From positions 1,054,001 to 1,118,000 of the forward strand of contig CP007628.2 in the NCBI GenBank assembly GCA_000688775.2: a DNA stretch of 64,000 nucleotides, written 5' to 3'. The translations under genes and the position numbers were made by a program. This stretch comes from Streptococcus sp. VT 162. Its GTDB lineage: Bacteria; Bacillota; Bacilli; Lactobacillales; Streptococcaceae. Of this stretch, positions 13,220 to 23,130 are shown piece by piece. Numbering within the stretch: the stretch's first letter is position 1; every line of letters starts with the position of its first letter. Below the pieces are notes generated by a model. The model worked only from the letters and a program-made list of their open reading frames with translations. It ran no database searches and was not told the DNA's origin.

Positions 13220-13936
13220 TTACTCTTCCCCTTCATTTATTTTTTTACCAATGTACATAGATGACAACATGGTAAATACATAAGCCTGAATACATGAAAT
13301 GAAAATTGAAAAGGCTGTCCATAACATGTTTGCGATAAAGGCAAAAGGATACCAATACAAAGCATTTTGTGACAAGGCTAATAGCAATCCAGCTAAGACC
13401 TCACCGGCAAAAATATTTCCGTAGATCCGAATCGCCAAGGAAGCAAAATTGGTGAACTCTTCTAAAATGTTCATCGGAGTCATAAAGCCAGGTGTAACAA
13501 ATGCTCTCAAATATTCTTTAACGCCTCTACGACGAACTCCTTCTACATGGGCGATCAAAGTGATCAAGAATGATAGGGATAAATCGTATCCAAGGTTGGC
13601 TGTTGGAGAAGTCCACAAGTTATAACCGTTTGTTGTTTGTACTTTTGCCATTAAGCCGATATTATTGGCAACCAAGATAAACAGAAATAGAGAAAACAGA
13701 AATAAGGAATAATCCTTGATGTATGATTCTCCAATGTTTGGTTTGGTAAAACCAATCACAAAGTCGTAAATCATCTCAAGAGCATTTTGTTTGCCCTTTG
13801 GACGGATGGTCATTTTACGACTTGCCCAGTAGACAAAGGCAAAAACCATCAAAACAGTTACAAGAGACATGGCAAGCAGGGTCAAATCAAAGGATATTGG
13901 TCCAATATTAACGGTTGGATTCAAACTTTCTTCCAT
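13220..13936 (-). CDS. atpB: F0 ATP synthase a subunit
   Basis: A 238-residue polytopic membrane protein forming the proton half-channels. The essential arginine is in [17 protein letters not shown], and the C-terminal helix block [18 protein letters not shown] is conserved. It has five to six membrane helices. Together with atpE it is the optochin target in pneumococcus. It lies between atpE (32-base gap) and atpF. The start ATG is preceded by a GGAGG-type site. Confidence 0.97.
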   Translation of the reverse strand: MEESLNPTVNIGPISFDLTLLAMSLVTVLMVFAFVYWASRKMTIRPKGKQNALEMIYDFVIGFTKPNIGESYIKDYSLFLFSLFLFILVANNIGLMAKVQTTNGYNLWTSPTANLGYDLSLSFLITLIAHVEGVRRRGVKEYLRAFVTPGFMTPMNILEEFTNFASLAIRIYGNIFAGEVLAGLLLALSQNALYWYPFAFIANMLWTAFSIFISCIQAYVFTMLSSMYIGKKINEGEE

Positions 13937-13968
13937 GGTTTGACACCTCCATTTCTAAATAGAGTTGT

Positions 13969-14169
13969 CTATTTAATGACAAATGACATCGCCAAGGTTA
14001 CAAAGAATGTTCCTTCGATAAAGGCAATCCCCATGATCATCAAACTACGCAATTGTGGGATGATATCTGGTTGGCGTGCTGCAGACTTGAACAAACCGTT
14101 CATCAAAAATCCTTCTGCAAGGGATACACCCATACAGGCAAGACATAGACCGAAAAATGTTAAATTCAT
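13969..14169 (-). CDS. atpE: F0 ATP synthase c subunit (rotor ring)
   Basis: A 66-residue hairpin of two membrane helices joined by the polar ARQPD loop. The proton-binding Glu52 lies in AFIEGTFFV. The protein is short for the family but normal for streptococci. Residues around the optochin-binding site include Ala18, Gly20, Met23, Met44, Gly47, Ile48 and Ala49. From memory, pneumococcus has Gly18 and Val48. An AAGGAG ribosome site and a strong promoter (14205-14233) precede it. It is the first gene of the atp operon. Confidence 0.96.
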   Translation of the reverse strand: MNLTFFGLCLACMGVSLAEGFLMNGLFKSAARQPDIIPQLRSLMIMGIAFIEGTFFVTLAMSFVIK

Positions 14170-14204
14170 GATGAATTCTCCTTTTATTTAAAATTTACTT
14201 ACTT

Positions 14205-14233
14205 AGTTTAGTCCTAAAATTTGTTTTTGTCAA
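14205..14233 (-). promoter_or_regulatory. atp operon promoter
   Basis: On the minus strand TTGACA (14233-14228), a 17-base spacer and TAAACT (14210-14205) lie about 36 bases upstream of the atpE ATG. This is a near-consensus sigma-A promoter. Confidence 0.8.
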
Positions 14234-14247
14234 CTTTTTACTTACGT

Positions 14248-14260
14248 TGGAAGCGTTTCA
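14248..14260. promoter_or_regulatory. cre-like site upstream of atp promoter (weak)
   Basis: TGGAAGCGTTTCA resembles a CcpA-binding cre half-palindrome but is one base shorter than the usual 14-base consensus. It sits 15 bases upstream of the -35 box. CcpA control is only a suggestion. Confidence 0.25.
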
Positions 14261-14365
14261 GATGATTTATTTTTATTTTTGCTATTTTTATACCACTGTA
14301 TAGATAAGTTTCTCATTTTATGATGAAATGTGTTTCCACTTTCTCTATATTTTCCGAAATAAATT

Positions 14366-14391
14366 GAAAAATCCAAGTTTAGAACTTGGAT
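14366..14391 (-). terminator. Intrinsic terminator after the CHY zinc-finger gene
   Basis: ATCCAAGTT (14371-14379) pairs with AACTTGGAT (14383-14391). In the minus direction the stem is followed by TTTTT. Confidence 0.8.
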
Positions 14392-14400
14392 AGATTCATT

Positions 14401-14712
14401 TTATTTGAAATAGTGGGAATAGTGTTGTTTACACCCTGGATTAAATGGAGATTTGCAATAAGGGCAGGCTATCTGCTTTTGATATTCTTGAAATGTTATT
14501 GTCCTCATACAAGCCCCACATAAAATCGGTCGATCCTCAGAAAGCGCCAAAGGATAGGGCGAAAAAACATGCGTTTCTATAGCATTGTGGCACTGATAGC
14601 AAGCATAATATTTTTTACACTCATAGCACTGAAGAGAAACGATGTCCTTTTCGCCATGATAATGAACACATCTGCCTTCATCATCAACTAACAAACCTTG
14701 TGCTTGATTCAT
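14401..14712 (-). CDS. CHY-type zinc-finger protein
   Basis: A 103-residue protein rich in Cys and His pairs. The visible order is CVHYH, CYECKKYYACYQCH, CGACM, CPYCKSPFNPGCKQHYSHYF. This is the CHY zinc-finger arrangement, also found in eukaryotic RING ligases such as Pirh2. Bacterial stand-alone members have no known function. It lies 14 bases downstream of the U32 gene on the same strand and probably shares its transcript, followed by a terminator. Confidence 0.8.
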   Translation of the reverse strand: MNQAQGLLVDDEGRCVHYHGEKDIVSLQCYECKKYYACYQCHNAIETHVFSPYPLALSEDRPILCGACMRTITFQEYQKQIACPYCKSPFNPGCKQHYSHYFK

Positions 14713-14726
14713 TCACTTTTCCTTCT

Positions 14727-16013
14727 CTAGGCACGAACTGTGACGCTGGTTCCATCTTCTTTATAGAGATTGATAAGACCTTCCTTGAGAGCGCGAACCA
14801 TGTCCCCAGCTTGAACAGGTTGTGGGACTTTAATTGTCAAGAGTTCCATTGGATTTGGAGCACGGTCAATTTTATTACCCTTGGCATCATGAAGGTCTTC
14901 GATATAAGTCTCAAAATGACGGAAACCTGGTCCATAAAACTCGACTTGATCGCCTTCGTTGATGACATTCCGTTGACGAATGGTTGCCGTTTGAGTCGCA
15001 TCATCGTACGCAACCACTTCAGCGACAAACTTGTATTCAGGAATTTTACGACGAGCGCCAAATAACTGTTCGTTTTCTGTAGGTGTACCATAGTAGAAAC
15101 CTGTTGCCAGTTCACGCTGAGCAACCTTCCACATCTCGTCTACCAAGTCCTGTTTGATGGCTTCAAATTTCTCAGGACTTTCAAGATAAGCATCTACAGC
15201 CGCCTTGTAACAGTTAGTCACTGTTGAAACATAGTGGATAGATTTCATGCGGCCTTCAATCTTAAGACTGTCTACACCGTTTTCAATCATATCTGGAATA
15301 TGGTCAATCATGGACATGTCAACGGCTGACATCGAAAATTCTTCTGGAATTTCACCTTTAAGACTCTTACGTTCTTGACCAAAAGGCATGTCGTAAAGAT
15401 CGTATTTCCAACGGCAAGACTGTGAACAACCACCACGGTTGGCATCACGCATACTCATGTGGTTTGAGAGCGTACAGCGACCTGAGTAGGAAATACACAT
15501 GGCTCCATGGACAAAGGCCTCAATCTCAACATCTGTACGTTTGCGAATCTCTGCCAATTCCTCCATTGAAACTTCACGGGCCAAAACCACGCGAGTTAGA
15601 CCAAGTTCTTTCCAGAACTCAAGAGTTTCATAGTTGGTCGCACTGGCTTGAGTTGAAAGGTGGATTTCTAGACCTGGTGCTTCTGTTGCTGCAATCATAA
15701 TCAAGGCTGGATCCGACACGATAACTGCGGCAATCCCGATATCACGCAACTTACGGAACCATTCTCCAGCACCAGCTTCGTTTCCTTCGTGCATAACCAT
15801 GTTAGCAGCCACATATACCTTGGCACCGTACTTTGCAGCAAACTGGACTCCTTCTTCCATCTGTTCAAAGGTGAAGTTTCCTGCACGGCTACGAAGACCA
15901 TAGGCCTGCCCACCGATGAAGACTGCGTCCGCACCATATTGAACAGCTACTTTCAGCTTCTCTAAAGTCCCTGCAGGTGATAAAACCTCAGGACGTTTTA
16001 ATGTTTTTGTCAT
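14727..16013 (-). CDS. U32 family protein, TrhP-like tRNA hydroxylation protein
   Basis: A 428-residue U32 protein. Marks are the N-terminal PEVLSPAGTLEKLKVAVQYG and the cysteine cluster in CISYSGRCTLSNHMS and GGCSQSCRWKY, which in this family binds an iron-sulfur cluster. Such proteins (E. coli TrhP/YegQ, B. subtilis YrrN/YrrO) hydroxylate uridine 34 of some tRNAs using prephenate-derived chemistry, and older annotations call them collagenase-like peptidases. An upstream TTG would add six residues, but AGGAGAAAAA directly precedes the ATG at 16013, so I start there. A second TrhP paralog, often adjacent in Firmicutes, is not next to it here. Confidence 0.88.
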   Translation of the reverse strand: MTKTLKRPEVLSPAGTLEKLKVAVQYGADAVFIGGQAYGLRSRAGNFTFEQMEEGVQFAAKYGAKVYVAANMVMHEGNEAGAGEWFRKLRDIGIAAVIVSDPALIMIAATEAPGLEIHLSTQASATNYETLEFWKELGLTRVVLAREVSMEELAEIRKRTDVEIEAFVHGAMCISYSGRCTLSNHMSMRDANRGGCSQSCRWKYDLYDMPFGQERKSLKGEIPEEFSMSAVDMSMIDHIPDMIENGVDSLKIEGRMKSIHYVSTVTNCYKAAVDAYLESPEKFEAIKQDLVDEMWKVAQRELATGFYYGTPTENEQLFGARRKIPEYKFVAEVVAYDDATQTATIRQRNVINEGDQVEFYGPGFRHFETYIEDLHDAKGNKIDRAPNPMELLTIKVPQPVQAGDMVRALKEGLINLYKEDGTSVTVRA

Positions 16014-16132
16014 TTTTTCTCCTATTTGCAATATAAAAGTTTGACGTTTTTCCTTCTCATTTTATAGTAAATAATGGATAAAATCAAGCCTAGACAGATT
16101 GTTTTGACAATTCTAATCTTTTAAGAAAACAA

Positions 16133-16157
16133 AAAACTAGCCTTTCTAGACTAGTTA
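16133..16157 (-). terminator. Terminator of the GntR gene
   Basis: AACTAG..CTAGTT arms surround the stop codon of the GntR gene and are followed on the minus strand by TTTTTTG. Confidence 0.55.
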
Positions 16158-16849
16158 TTTTCAAGATAAAATTCAAAGCGTTCGCCCACGTATTGACTCT
16201 TAACATACTCGAAAGCCGTCCCATCTTCAAGATAAGAGACCTGAGTCAAGGCTAAAATGGCATGCCCCTTTTCGACTTCTAGATAGTGAGCAATCTTTTC
16301 CTTAGCCAATCTCGCATAAATAGTCTGTTGGGATTTGCCAATCCGGTAGCCATGTTGCTGCAAGGTTTGGAAGAAATGACTGGTGATTTCTTCTTTTTTG
16401 AAATCCTTGATAAATTTCTCAGGAATGGATGCGACTTCATAGACTAGCGGAACTTGGTCAGCGTAACGCACCCGTTCCATACGGATAATATTCTCTGTCG
16501 GAGTAATCCCTAGCTTAGCGACCTCTTGCTCATTTGGAATGGTTCTTCTGTAAGAAATGAGTTGGCTGGAAGGTACTTTCCCCTGAGATTTGACAATCTC
16601 CGTAAAACTAGTCGTTCCCCGCATTTTTTCTTGGACACGAGTACTAGAGACAAAGGTTCCACTTCCTACACGACGCTCCAAAACTCCTTCCTCAACCAAG
16701 AGAGAGATAGCCTGACGTAATGTCATCCGGCTAACTTGAAACTGTTCCGCTAAATCTCGCTCACTTGGAAGTCTCTCTCCGATTTTCCAATGATGCTCAT
16801 CTATATCCTTCTTAATCTGATCGTGGATTTTCATATAAGCTGGTAACAT
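16151..16849 (-). CDS. GntR/HutC-family regulator (YvoA/NagR-like)
   Basis: A 232-residue repressor. The N-terminal winged helix (about 5-70) has the GntR signature LPSERDLAEQFQVSRMTLRQ and RRVGSGTFV. The C-terminal UTRA ligand-binding domain (about 85-230) ends in YVKSQYVGERFEFYL. Closest by eye are HutC/FarR members such as NagR, which respond to amino-sugar phosphates, but ligand and targets cannot be read here. A GTG nine bases upstream could be used, but the ATG at 16849 follows a better-spaced purine stretch. It is divergent from guaA. Confidence 0.85.
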   Translation of the reverse strand: MLPAYMKIHDQIKKDIDEHHWKIGERLPSERDLAEQFQVSRMTLRQAISLLVEEGVLERRVGSGTFVSSTRVQEKMRGTTSFTEIVKSQGKVPSSQLISYRRTIPNEQEVAKLGITPTENIIRMERVRYADQVPLVYEVASIPEKFIKDFKKEEITSHFFQTLQQHGYRIGKSQQTIYARLAKEKIAHYLEVEKGHAILALTQVSYLEDGTAFEYVKSQYVGERFEFYLENN

Positions 16850-16924
16850 GATTCTCACTTCTTTTCTTTATTTTCTCCATTGTACCGTATTTGCTAAGAA
16901 AAAGTCAAACTTTGCCTTGTTTAG

Positions 16925-16954
16925 TTGGTAATTCGCCCCTATTTGTGATAGAAT
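16925..16954 (+). promoter_or_regulatory. guaA promoter
   Basis: TTGGTA (16925-16930), an 18-base spacer and TGATAGAAT (extended -10, 16946-16954). It lies 35 bases upstream of guaA. I see no purine riboswitch in the short leader. Confidence 0.6.
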
Positions 16955-16989
16955 ATTGAAAAAGATATTTCTTTTGAGAAAGGAAAAAG

Positions 16990-18552
16990 ATGAGCAACAT
17001 TTCAACTGACTTGCAAGATGTCGAAAAAATCATCGTGCTGGACTATGGTAGCCAATACAACCAGCTGATTTCACGCCGTATTCGTGAAATTGGTGTTTTT
17101 TCAGAGCTAAAAAGTCACAAAATCTCAGCCACAGAGGTTCGTGCGATTAACCCTGTAGGGATCATCCTCTCTGGTGGACCAAACTCTGTATACGAAGATG
17201 GTTCATTTGATATTGACCCAGAAATTTTTGAACTTGGCATTCCAATTTTGGGAATCTGCTATGGTATGCAACTTTTAACTCATAAACTTGGAGGAAAAGT
17301 TGTCCCTGCAGGTGATGCTGGTAACCGTGAGTATGGCCAATCACCACTTACCCATACCACTTCTGCCCTCTTTGAAGGAACTCCTGAAGAACAGATTGTT
17401 TTGATGAGCCATGGCGATGCTGTTACAGAGATTCCAGCTGATTTTGTTCGTACTGGAACTTCTGCTGACTGTCCTTATGCAGCTATTGAAAACCCAGAAA
17501 AGCACATCTATGGTATCCAATTCCACCCAGAAGTTCGCCATTCTGTATACGGAAATGATATCCTTCGCAACTTTGCCCTTAACATCTGTAAGGCTAAAGG
17601 CGACTGGTCAATGGACAACTTCATCGATATGCAGATCAAAAAAATCCGTGAAACTGTAGGTGACAAGCGTGTTCTTCTCGGTCTATCAGGTGGTGTTGAC
17701 TCTTCTGTCGTTGGCGTTCTTCTCCAGAAAGCAATCGGCGATCAATTGATCTGTATTTTTGTAGACCACGGTCTTCTCCGTAAGGGAGAGGCTGACCAGG
17801 TTATGGACATGCTTGGTGGTAAGTTTGGTTTGAATATCGTCAAAGCAGATGCTGCAAAACGCTTCCTTGATAAACTTGCAGGTGTTTCTGATCCTGAACA
17901 AAAACGGAAGATTATCGGTAACGAGTTTGTTTATGTCTTCGATGACGAAGCAAGTAAGCTAAAAGATGTAAAATTCCTTGCTCAAGGAACACTATACACT
18001 GACGTGATTGAGTCTGGAACTGATACTGCTCAAACCATCAAATCACACCACAACGTGGGTGGTCTTCCAGAAGACATGCAGTTTGAACTGATTGAACCAT
18101 TGAACACTCTTTATAAAGACGAAGTCCGTGCCCTCGGTACAGAGCTTGGTATGCCAGACCACATCGTATGGCGTCAACCATTCCCAGGACCAGGACTCGC
18201 TATCCGTGTCATGGGTGAAATCACTGAAGAAAAACTAGAAACTGTTCGTGAGTCTGATGCTATCCTACGTGAAGAAATCGCTAAAGCTGGTCTGGACCGC
18301 GATATCTGGCAATACTTTACTGTCAACACAGGCGTTCGTTCAGTCGGTGTTATGGGTGACGGTCGTACTTATGACTACACCATCGCCATTCGTGCCATTA
18401 CTTCTATCGATGGTATGACAGCTGACTTTGCCAAAATTCCATGGGAAGTTCTTCAAAAGATTTCTGTACGTATCGTAAACGAAGTAGACCACGTTAACCG
18501 TATCGTCTACGACATTACAAGTAAACCACCTGCAACTGTTGAGTGGGAGTAG
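16990..18552 (+). CDS. guaA: GMP synthase (glutamine-hydrolysing)
   Basis: A 520-residue enzyme converting XMP to GMP. The N-terminal class I amidotransferase domain (about 10-205) has the nucleophile in GICYGMQ and the His/Glu pair in FHPEV. The ATP pyrophosphatase P-loop is [10 protein letters not shown], and the C-terminal dimerisation domain ends [22 protein letters not shown] precedes the ATG. The guaA 3' end is a known integration site for genomic islands, and here an AT-rich orphan gene follows it. Confidence 0.98.
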   Translation: MSNISTDLQDVEKIIVLDYGSQYNQLISRRIREIGVFSELKSHKISATEVRAINPVGIILSGGPNSVYEDGSFDIDPEIFELGIPILGICYGMQLLTHKLGGKVVPAGDAGNREYGQSPLTHTTSALFEGTPEEQIVLMSHGDAVTEIPADFVRTGTSADCPYAAIENPEKHIYGIQFHPEVRHSVYGNDILRNFALNICKAKGDWSMDNFIDMQIKKIRETVGDKRVLLGLSGGVDSSVVGVLLQKAIGDQLICIFVDHGLLRKGEADQVMDMLGGKFGLNIVKADAAKRFLDKLAGVSDPEQKRKIIGNEFVYVFDDEASKLKDVKFLAQGTLYTDVIESGTDTAQTIKSHHNVGGLPEDMQFELIEPLNTLYKDEVRALGTELGMPDHIVWRQPFPGPGLAIRVMGEITEEKLETVRESDAILREEIAKAGLDRDIWQYFTVNTGVRSVGVMGDGRTYDYTIAIRAITSIDGMTADFAKIPWEVLQKISVRIVNEVDHVNRIVYDITSKPPATVEWE

Positions 18553-18568
18553 AGTTAATTAGTTAAAA

Positions 18569-18599
18569 AAAGCCTAAAAATCAATATTTCTAAGGCTTT
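18569..18599 (+). terminator. Hairpin after guaA (terminator-like)
   Basis: AAAGCCT (18569-18575) pairs with AGGCTTT (18593-18599). The loop is long and the tail GATAAAA is a poor U-tract, so termination may be weak. It overlaps a second, stronger inverted repeat and the two cannot form together. Confidence 0.5.
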
Positions 18600-18621
18600 G
18601 ATAAAATATTTAGAAATATTG
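18582..18621. repeat. Perfect 12-base inverted repeat upstream of the orphan gene
   Basis: CAATATTTCTAA (18582-18593) and TTAGAAATATTG (18610-18621) are perfect inverted copies separated by 16 bases. It lies 22 bases upstream of the AT-rich ORF and shares bases with the guaA hairpin. It could be an operator, an alternative RNA fold or an end sequence of a mobile element. Confidence 0.7.
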
Positions 18622-18643
18622 TAATACTAAACAAAAGAATATA

Positions 18644-19366
18644 ATGGTAAATGAATTAATCACACAATTTTTAAAATCTCCAATTGGAAAGCTTAGCAAT
18701 GATCTTTATTCTAAACTTGAAAAGTTCATTGAAAAACAGAGTCAAGATAGCACCTGGAATAAAGTTATTAACAATGTTATTTCTGCTACTGAGGGTTTTG
18801 ATAAAGAAATTGCAGAAGTCATATTTACTAGACTACCTTTTTTGAATCTCAGAAAACGACTTTTCGATGGAACTGTTCAAGACATTCATAAAGACTTTAT
18901 CTTAACTTTGGCAATGGAATTAAGCCAGTTTAATAAGGAAAAAGATTTTGCAATTCCTGTTGGTCTTACAATAGTTGATAATTGTTATAATTCAAAGAAT
19001 ATTCCATTAGAAAATGATAGTTACGACATCCAAGAGCTCTCAAATATCATTAATAATCGTGAAAAACTATATTATAACTATTTTAAATTGTTTGATGATA
19101 AAAATGGAGTTGATAAAATTCAAATTTTTTTTCCAAAAAATGGAGAAAATTGGATTCGCTATTCAGAAGAATATTCAGTAATTATAAACGTGAACTTATC
19201 AAAGGGAATTTTATATGGCTTTTGTAGAAAAGGCTTTGATTATTATAAAATAAATAATAACAGTAAAAAAACTCTTAAATGTGCGTATATTGAAAACCAA
19301 AGAGAAATATTACGTTTTGAGTCTACTCCATCAGATAAAGAAAGTGTTATAATCTGGTTAAGATGA
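18644..19366 (+). CDS. AT-rich orphan protein downstream of guaA
   Basis: A 240-residue protein that I do not recognise. It has no signal peptide, no membrane helix and no Walker or nuclease motif that I can see. The N-terminal third is helical and charged (residues about 1-70, SKLEKFIEKQSQDSTWNKV). The C-terminal part (about 130-240) is rich in Ile, Asn, Lys and Tyr and looks like beta strands (QIFFPKNGENWIRYSEEYSV). Base composition is clearly more AT-rich than neighbours, with many AAT/AAA codons, which suggests transfer. Only a weak purine stretch precedes the ATG. It lies between guaA and ffh, a site used by islands, so it may be island cargo or a remnant. Function unknown. Confidence 0.7.
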   Translation: MVNELITQFLKSPIGKLSNDLYSKLEKFIEKQSQDSTWNKVINNVISATEGFDKEIAEVIFTRLPFLNLRKRLFDGTVQDIHKDFILTLAMELSQFNKEKDFAIPVGLTIVDNCYNSKNIPLENDSYDIQELSNIINNREKLYYNYFKLFDDKNGVDKIQIFFPKNGENWIRYSEEYSVIINVNLSKGILYGFCRKGFDYYKINNNSKKTLKCAYIENQREILRFESTPSDKESVIIWLR

Positions 19367-19375
19367 ATTATCGAT

Positions 19376-19413
19376 AAAAAAGAGTATGAGACTAATGTCT
19401 CATACTCTTTTTT
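19376..19413. terminator. Strong bidirectional terminator between orphan gene and ffh
   Basis: A perfect 17-base stem (19376-19392 with 19397-19413) and a 4-base loop, with A-run on one side and T-run on the other, so it can stop transcription from both directions. Confidence 0.92.
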
Positions 19414-20983
19414 ATTTGCGTTTTTTCTTCGCTTTTTTCATTTTGTTGGCCATGCGTTTCATAGACTGTTTCATGGCAAATTCGCCTATTTTACCTTTTA
19501 GTCCACCACCAAACATCTGGCTCATAACTGGCATTCCAGCTCCTCCAAGACCTGACATATCTGGCATGCCGCCTTGTCCCATCATGCCTTCAAGGGCAGA
19601 CATATCCATTCCTCCCATATTTGGCATATTTTTAGGAAGGTTATTGGGATTGATTCCCATTTGCTTCATCATTTTGTTCATATCCCCAGACATGACACCT
19701 TGCATGAGCTGTTTGGCCTGGTTAAAGTCTTTGATAAATTTATTGACTTCGACAAAGGTATTTCCAGAACCGGCAGCGATACGACGGCGACGACTAGGAT
19801 TTAACAAATCAGGATTTTCGCGCTCCTCAGGAGTCATGGAAGACACAATGGCACGTTTGCGCGCAATCTGGCGCTCATCCACCTTCATATTTTGAAGGGC
19901 TGGATTGTTAGCCATACCTGGAATCATCTTGAGCAAGTCTTCCATTGGCCCCATATTTTGCACCTGATCCAATTGATCGATGAAATCATTGAAATCAAAG
20001 GTGTTTTCGCGCATCTTCTCAGCCATTTCAAGGGCTTTTTGCTCATCGTATTCTTGAGAGGCTTTCTCGATCAAGGTCAGCATATCCCCCATACCAAGGA
20101 TACGGCTTGACATACGATCTGGGTGGAAGGTTTCGATATCTGTTATCTTTTCACCCGTACCAGTGAACTTGATAGGTTTTCCAGTGATGTGACGAACAGA
20201 CAAAGCTGCACCACCACGAGTATCCCCATCAATCTTGGTAAGAATAACCCCAGTCACTTCTAACTGAGCATTAAATTCACGAGCAACATTGGCCGCTTCC
20301 TGACCAATCATGGCATCAATGACGAGCAGGATTTCATTTGGCTGAGCCAGTGCTTTAACATCACGAAGCTCATTCATCAAAAGCTCATCAATCTGCAAAC
20401 GCCCTGCCGTATCAATCAAGACATAGTCGTTGTGATTGGCTTGCGCTTGCTCCAAACCTTGGCGAACAATTTCAACAGCAGGCACTTCTGTTCCAAGTGC
20501 AAAGACAGGAACATCGATTTGTTGTCCAAGTGTTTTCAGCTGATCGATGGCTGCTGGACGATAAATATCTGCCGCAATCATCAAAGGACGAGCATTTTCT
20601 TCCTTCTTGAGTTTATTAGCCAGCTTACCAGCAAATGTTGTTTTACCAGCCCCCTGCAAACCAACCATCATGATAATGGTTGGAATTTTAGGTGACTTGA
20701 TAATCTCTGCCGTATCAGAACCTAAAACAGCTGTCAATTCCTCATCAACGATTTTGATAATCTGTTGGGCTGGATTGAGGGTATCAATGACCTCGTGCCC
20801 GACTGCACGTTCACGAACCTTCTTGATAAAGTCCTTTACAACAGGCAAGGCAACGTCGGCTTCCAGCAAGGCCAAACGAATCTCTTTGGTCGCTTCCTGG
20901 ACATCAGCTTCAGAAATTTTTCCTTTTTTACGTAGATTTTTAAAGACGTTCTGTAAACGTTCTGTTAAACTTTCAAATGCCAT
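19412..20983 (-). CDS. ffh: Signal recognition particle GTPase Ffh
   Basis: A 523-residue SRP54 protein that binds 4.5S/scRNA and signal peptides and delivers ribosomes to FtsY. The N domain (1-95) is followed by the G domain with P-loop GLQGAGKTTFAGKLA, DTAGRLQID and TKIDGDTRGGAAL. The methionine-rich M domain (about 330-523) shows repeated MGGMDMSALEGMMGQG-like segments, and the tail is basic. AGGAGAAAAAAATG gives the start. It is downstream of ylxM and a 71-residue gene on the same strand. Confidence 0.98.
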   Translation of the reverse strand: MAFESLTERLQNVFKNLRKKGKISEADVQEATKEIRLALLEADVALPVVKDFIKKVRERAVGHEVIDTLNPAQQIIKIVDEELTAVLGSDTAEIIKSPKIPTIIMMVGLQGAGKTTFAGKLANKLKKEENARPLMIAADIYRPAAIDQLKTLGQQIDVPVFALGTEVPAVEIVRQGLEQAQANHNDYVLIDTAGRLQIDELLMNELRDVKALAQPNEILLVIDAMIGQEAANVAREFNAQLEVTGVILTKIDGDTRGGAALSVRHITGKPIKFTGTGEKITDIETFHPDRMSSRILGMGDMLTLIEKASQEYDEQKALEMAEKMRENTFDFNDFIDQLDQVQNMGPMEDLLKMIPGMANNPALQNMKVDERQIARKRAIVSSMTPEERENPDLLNPSRRRRIAAGSGNTFVEVNKFIKDFNQAKQLMQGVMSGDMNKMMKQMGINPNNLPKNMPNMGGMDMSALEGMMGQGGMPDMSGLGGAGMPVMSQMFGGGLKGKIGEFAMKQSMKRMANKMKKAKKKRK

Positions 20984-21002
20984 TTTTTTCTCCTATGTTT
21001 CA

Positions 21003-21218
21003 TTAATTCGGTGGAAAACGTCCAAAATCTTGTAAACAAACAAGTTCTTCTGGAGTGACTTCTTTCATTATCTCATTTGGATATCCCCAACAGCTAAATC
21101 CCTCTTGAAGAGCTCGAGATATAGAGTCAGACGAGAGGATTTGTAGCCTTGTGGGAAAAGGAGTCTCAGCAGCTAATAGTTTACAGGGTATACCTTTGTA
21201 GATGACTATACTCCCCAT
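21003..21218 (-). CDS. Small unknown protein between ylxM and ffh
   Basis: A 71-residue frame starts 2 bases after ylxM ends and stops 20 bases before ffh begins, so it fills the gap almost exactly in the same direction. It has no membrane segment. It begins MGSIVIYKGIPCKLLAAETP and contains two Cys and a C-terminal TPEELVCLQDFGRFPPN. A weak GAGAAT ribosome site precedes it. I do not recognise the family. Tight spacing within a co-directional operon is the main support. Confidence 0.6.
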   Translation of the reverse strand: MGSIVIYKGIPCKLLAAETPFPTRLQILSSDSISRALQEGFSCWGYPNEIMKEVTPEELVCLQDFGRFPPN

Positions 21219-21220
21219 AC

Positions 21221-21553
21221 TTATTCTCTATTATCAATACTTGTTAAAATTTCTATCTGCTCCTGCAGAAAGTCATCCTTGGGATAACGCTCTAAGATCT
21301 GGTCAAAAATCTGACTGCGGACAATGTAGTCCGAATACATGTGCAATTTCATCTCATAATCTTCTAGAATCTTTTCCGTCCGCTTGATATTGTCGTAGAC
21401 AGCCTGACGACTGACACCGAACTCTTCAGCAATCTCAGCAAGACTGTAATCATCAGCATAATAGAGTTCAATATAGTTCATCTGCTTGTCTGTCAAAAGC
21501 GCCGCATAAAATTCAAAAAGGGCGTTCATACGATTGGTTTTTTCGATTTCCAT
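21221..21553 (-). CDS. ylxM: YlxM-family DNA-binding protein
   Basis: A 110-residue protein with a sigma-70 region 4-like helix-turn-helix (about 35-65, [20 protein letters not shown]). YlxM proteins are typically encoded upstream of ffh in Firmicutes and are thought to influence SRP activity or expression. Two extended -10 elements (TATAATCG and TGGTATAAT types) lie in the 45 bases upstream. It starts the ylxM-orf-ffh transcription unit. Confidence 0.9.
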
Positions 21554-21622
21554 AACTTTTATTATACCAAAAAAACGATTATACTGCTAGAGTAGAAGCA
21601 CTTCAAATAGAGTAAGAAGAAG

Positions 21623-21649
21623 AAAAAAGAACCTTGCAAAGCAAGATTC
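21623..21649 (-). terminator. Terminator of tuf
   Basis: GAACCTTGC (21629-21637) pairs with GCAAGATTC (21641-21649) with one wobble/mismatch. On the minus strand TTTTTT follows. Confidence 0.85.
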
Positions 21650-21696
21650 CTTTAGTGTCTGACTTAAATAATTGTTCTTCTGGGAACTTAATCGAA

Positions 21697-22893
<1,197 letters not shown>

Positions 22894-22964
22894 TTGAGTA
22901 AAAGCCTCCAATAAAATATATTTTATAGATAGACAGTAGGCAATACAGTCTAACTTTCCTTACT

Positions 22965-22992
22965 ATTTTATCAAATTTCTGCTAAATTGCAA
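22965..22992 (-). promoter_or_regulatory. tuf promoter
   Basis: On the minus strand TTGCAA (22992-22987), a 16-base spacer and TGATAAAAT (extended -10 ending at 22965). It lies about 72 bases upstream of the tuf ATG. Confidence 0.7.
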
Positions 22993-23105
22993 GTGTTTTA
23001 CACATATTTTGTGAATTAATCTAAATCTTATCAAATCCTGTTCTTCTGCTTCTTTATGGCAATATGAATTCAAACTTCTTTTCGTTTGGCGATAGTCTTT
23101 TCATC

Positions 23106-23130
23106 AAAAAAATCAGGTCTCCCTGATTTT
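23106..23130 (-). terminator. Terminator of the AI-2E family gene
   Basis: AAAATCAGG (23109-23117) pairs with CCTGATTTT (23122-23130), overlapping the stop codon. T residues follow on the minus strand. Confidence 0.75.

Noticed and set aside
14248..14260. A definite CcpA (cre) site at the atp promoter
   Set aside because: The spacing is one base short of the consensus, so I list it only as weak.
22894..22911. Upstream TTG start for tuf
   Set aside because: The extra codons contain the ribosome binding site, and EF-Tu starts MAKEKYDR.
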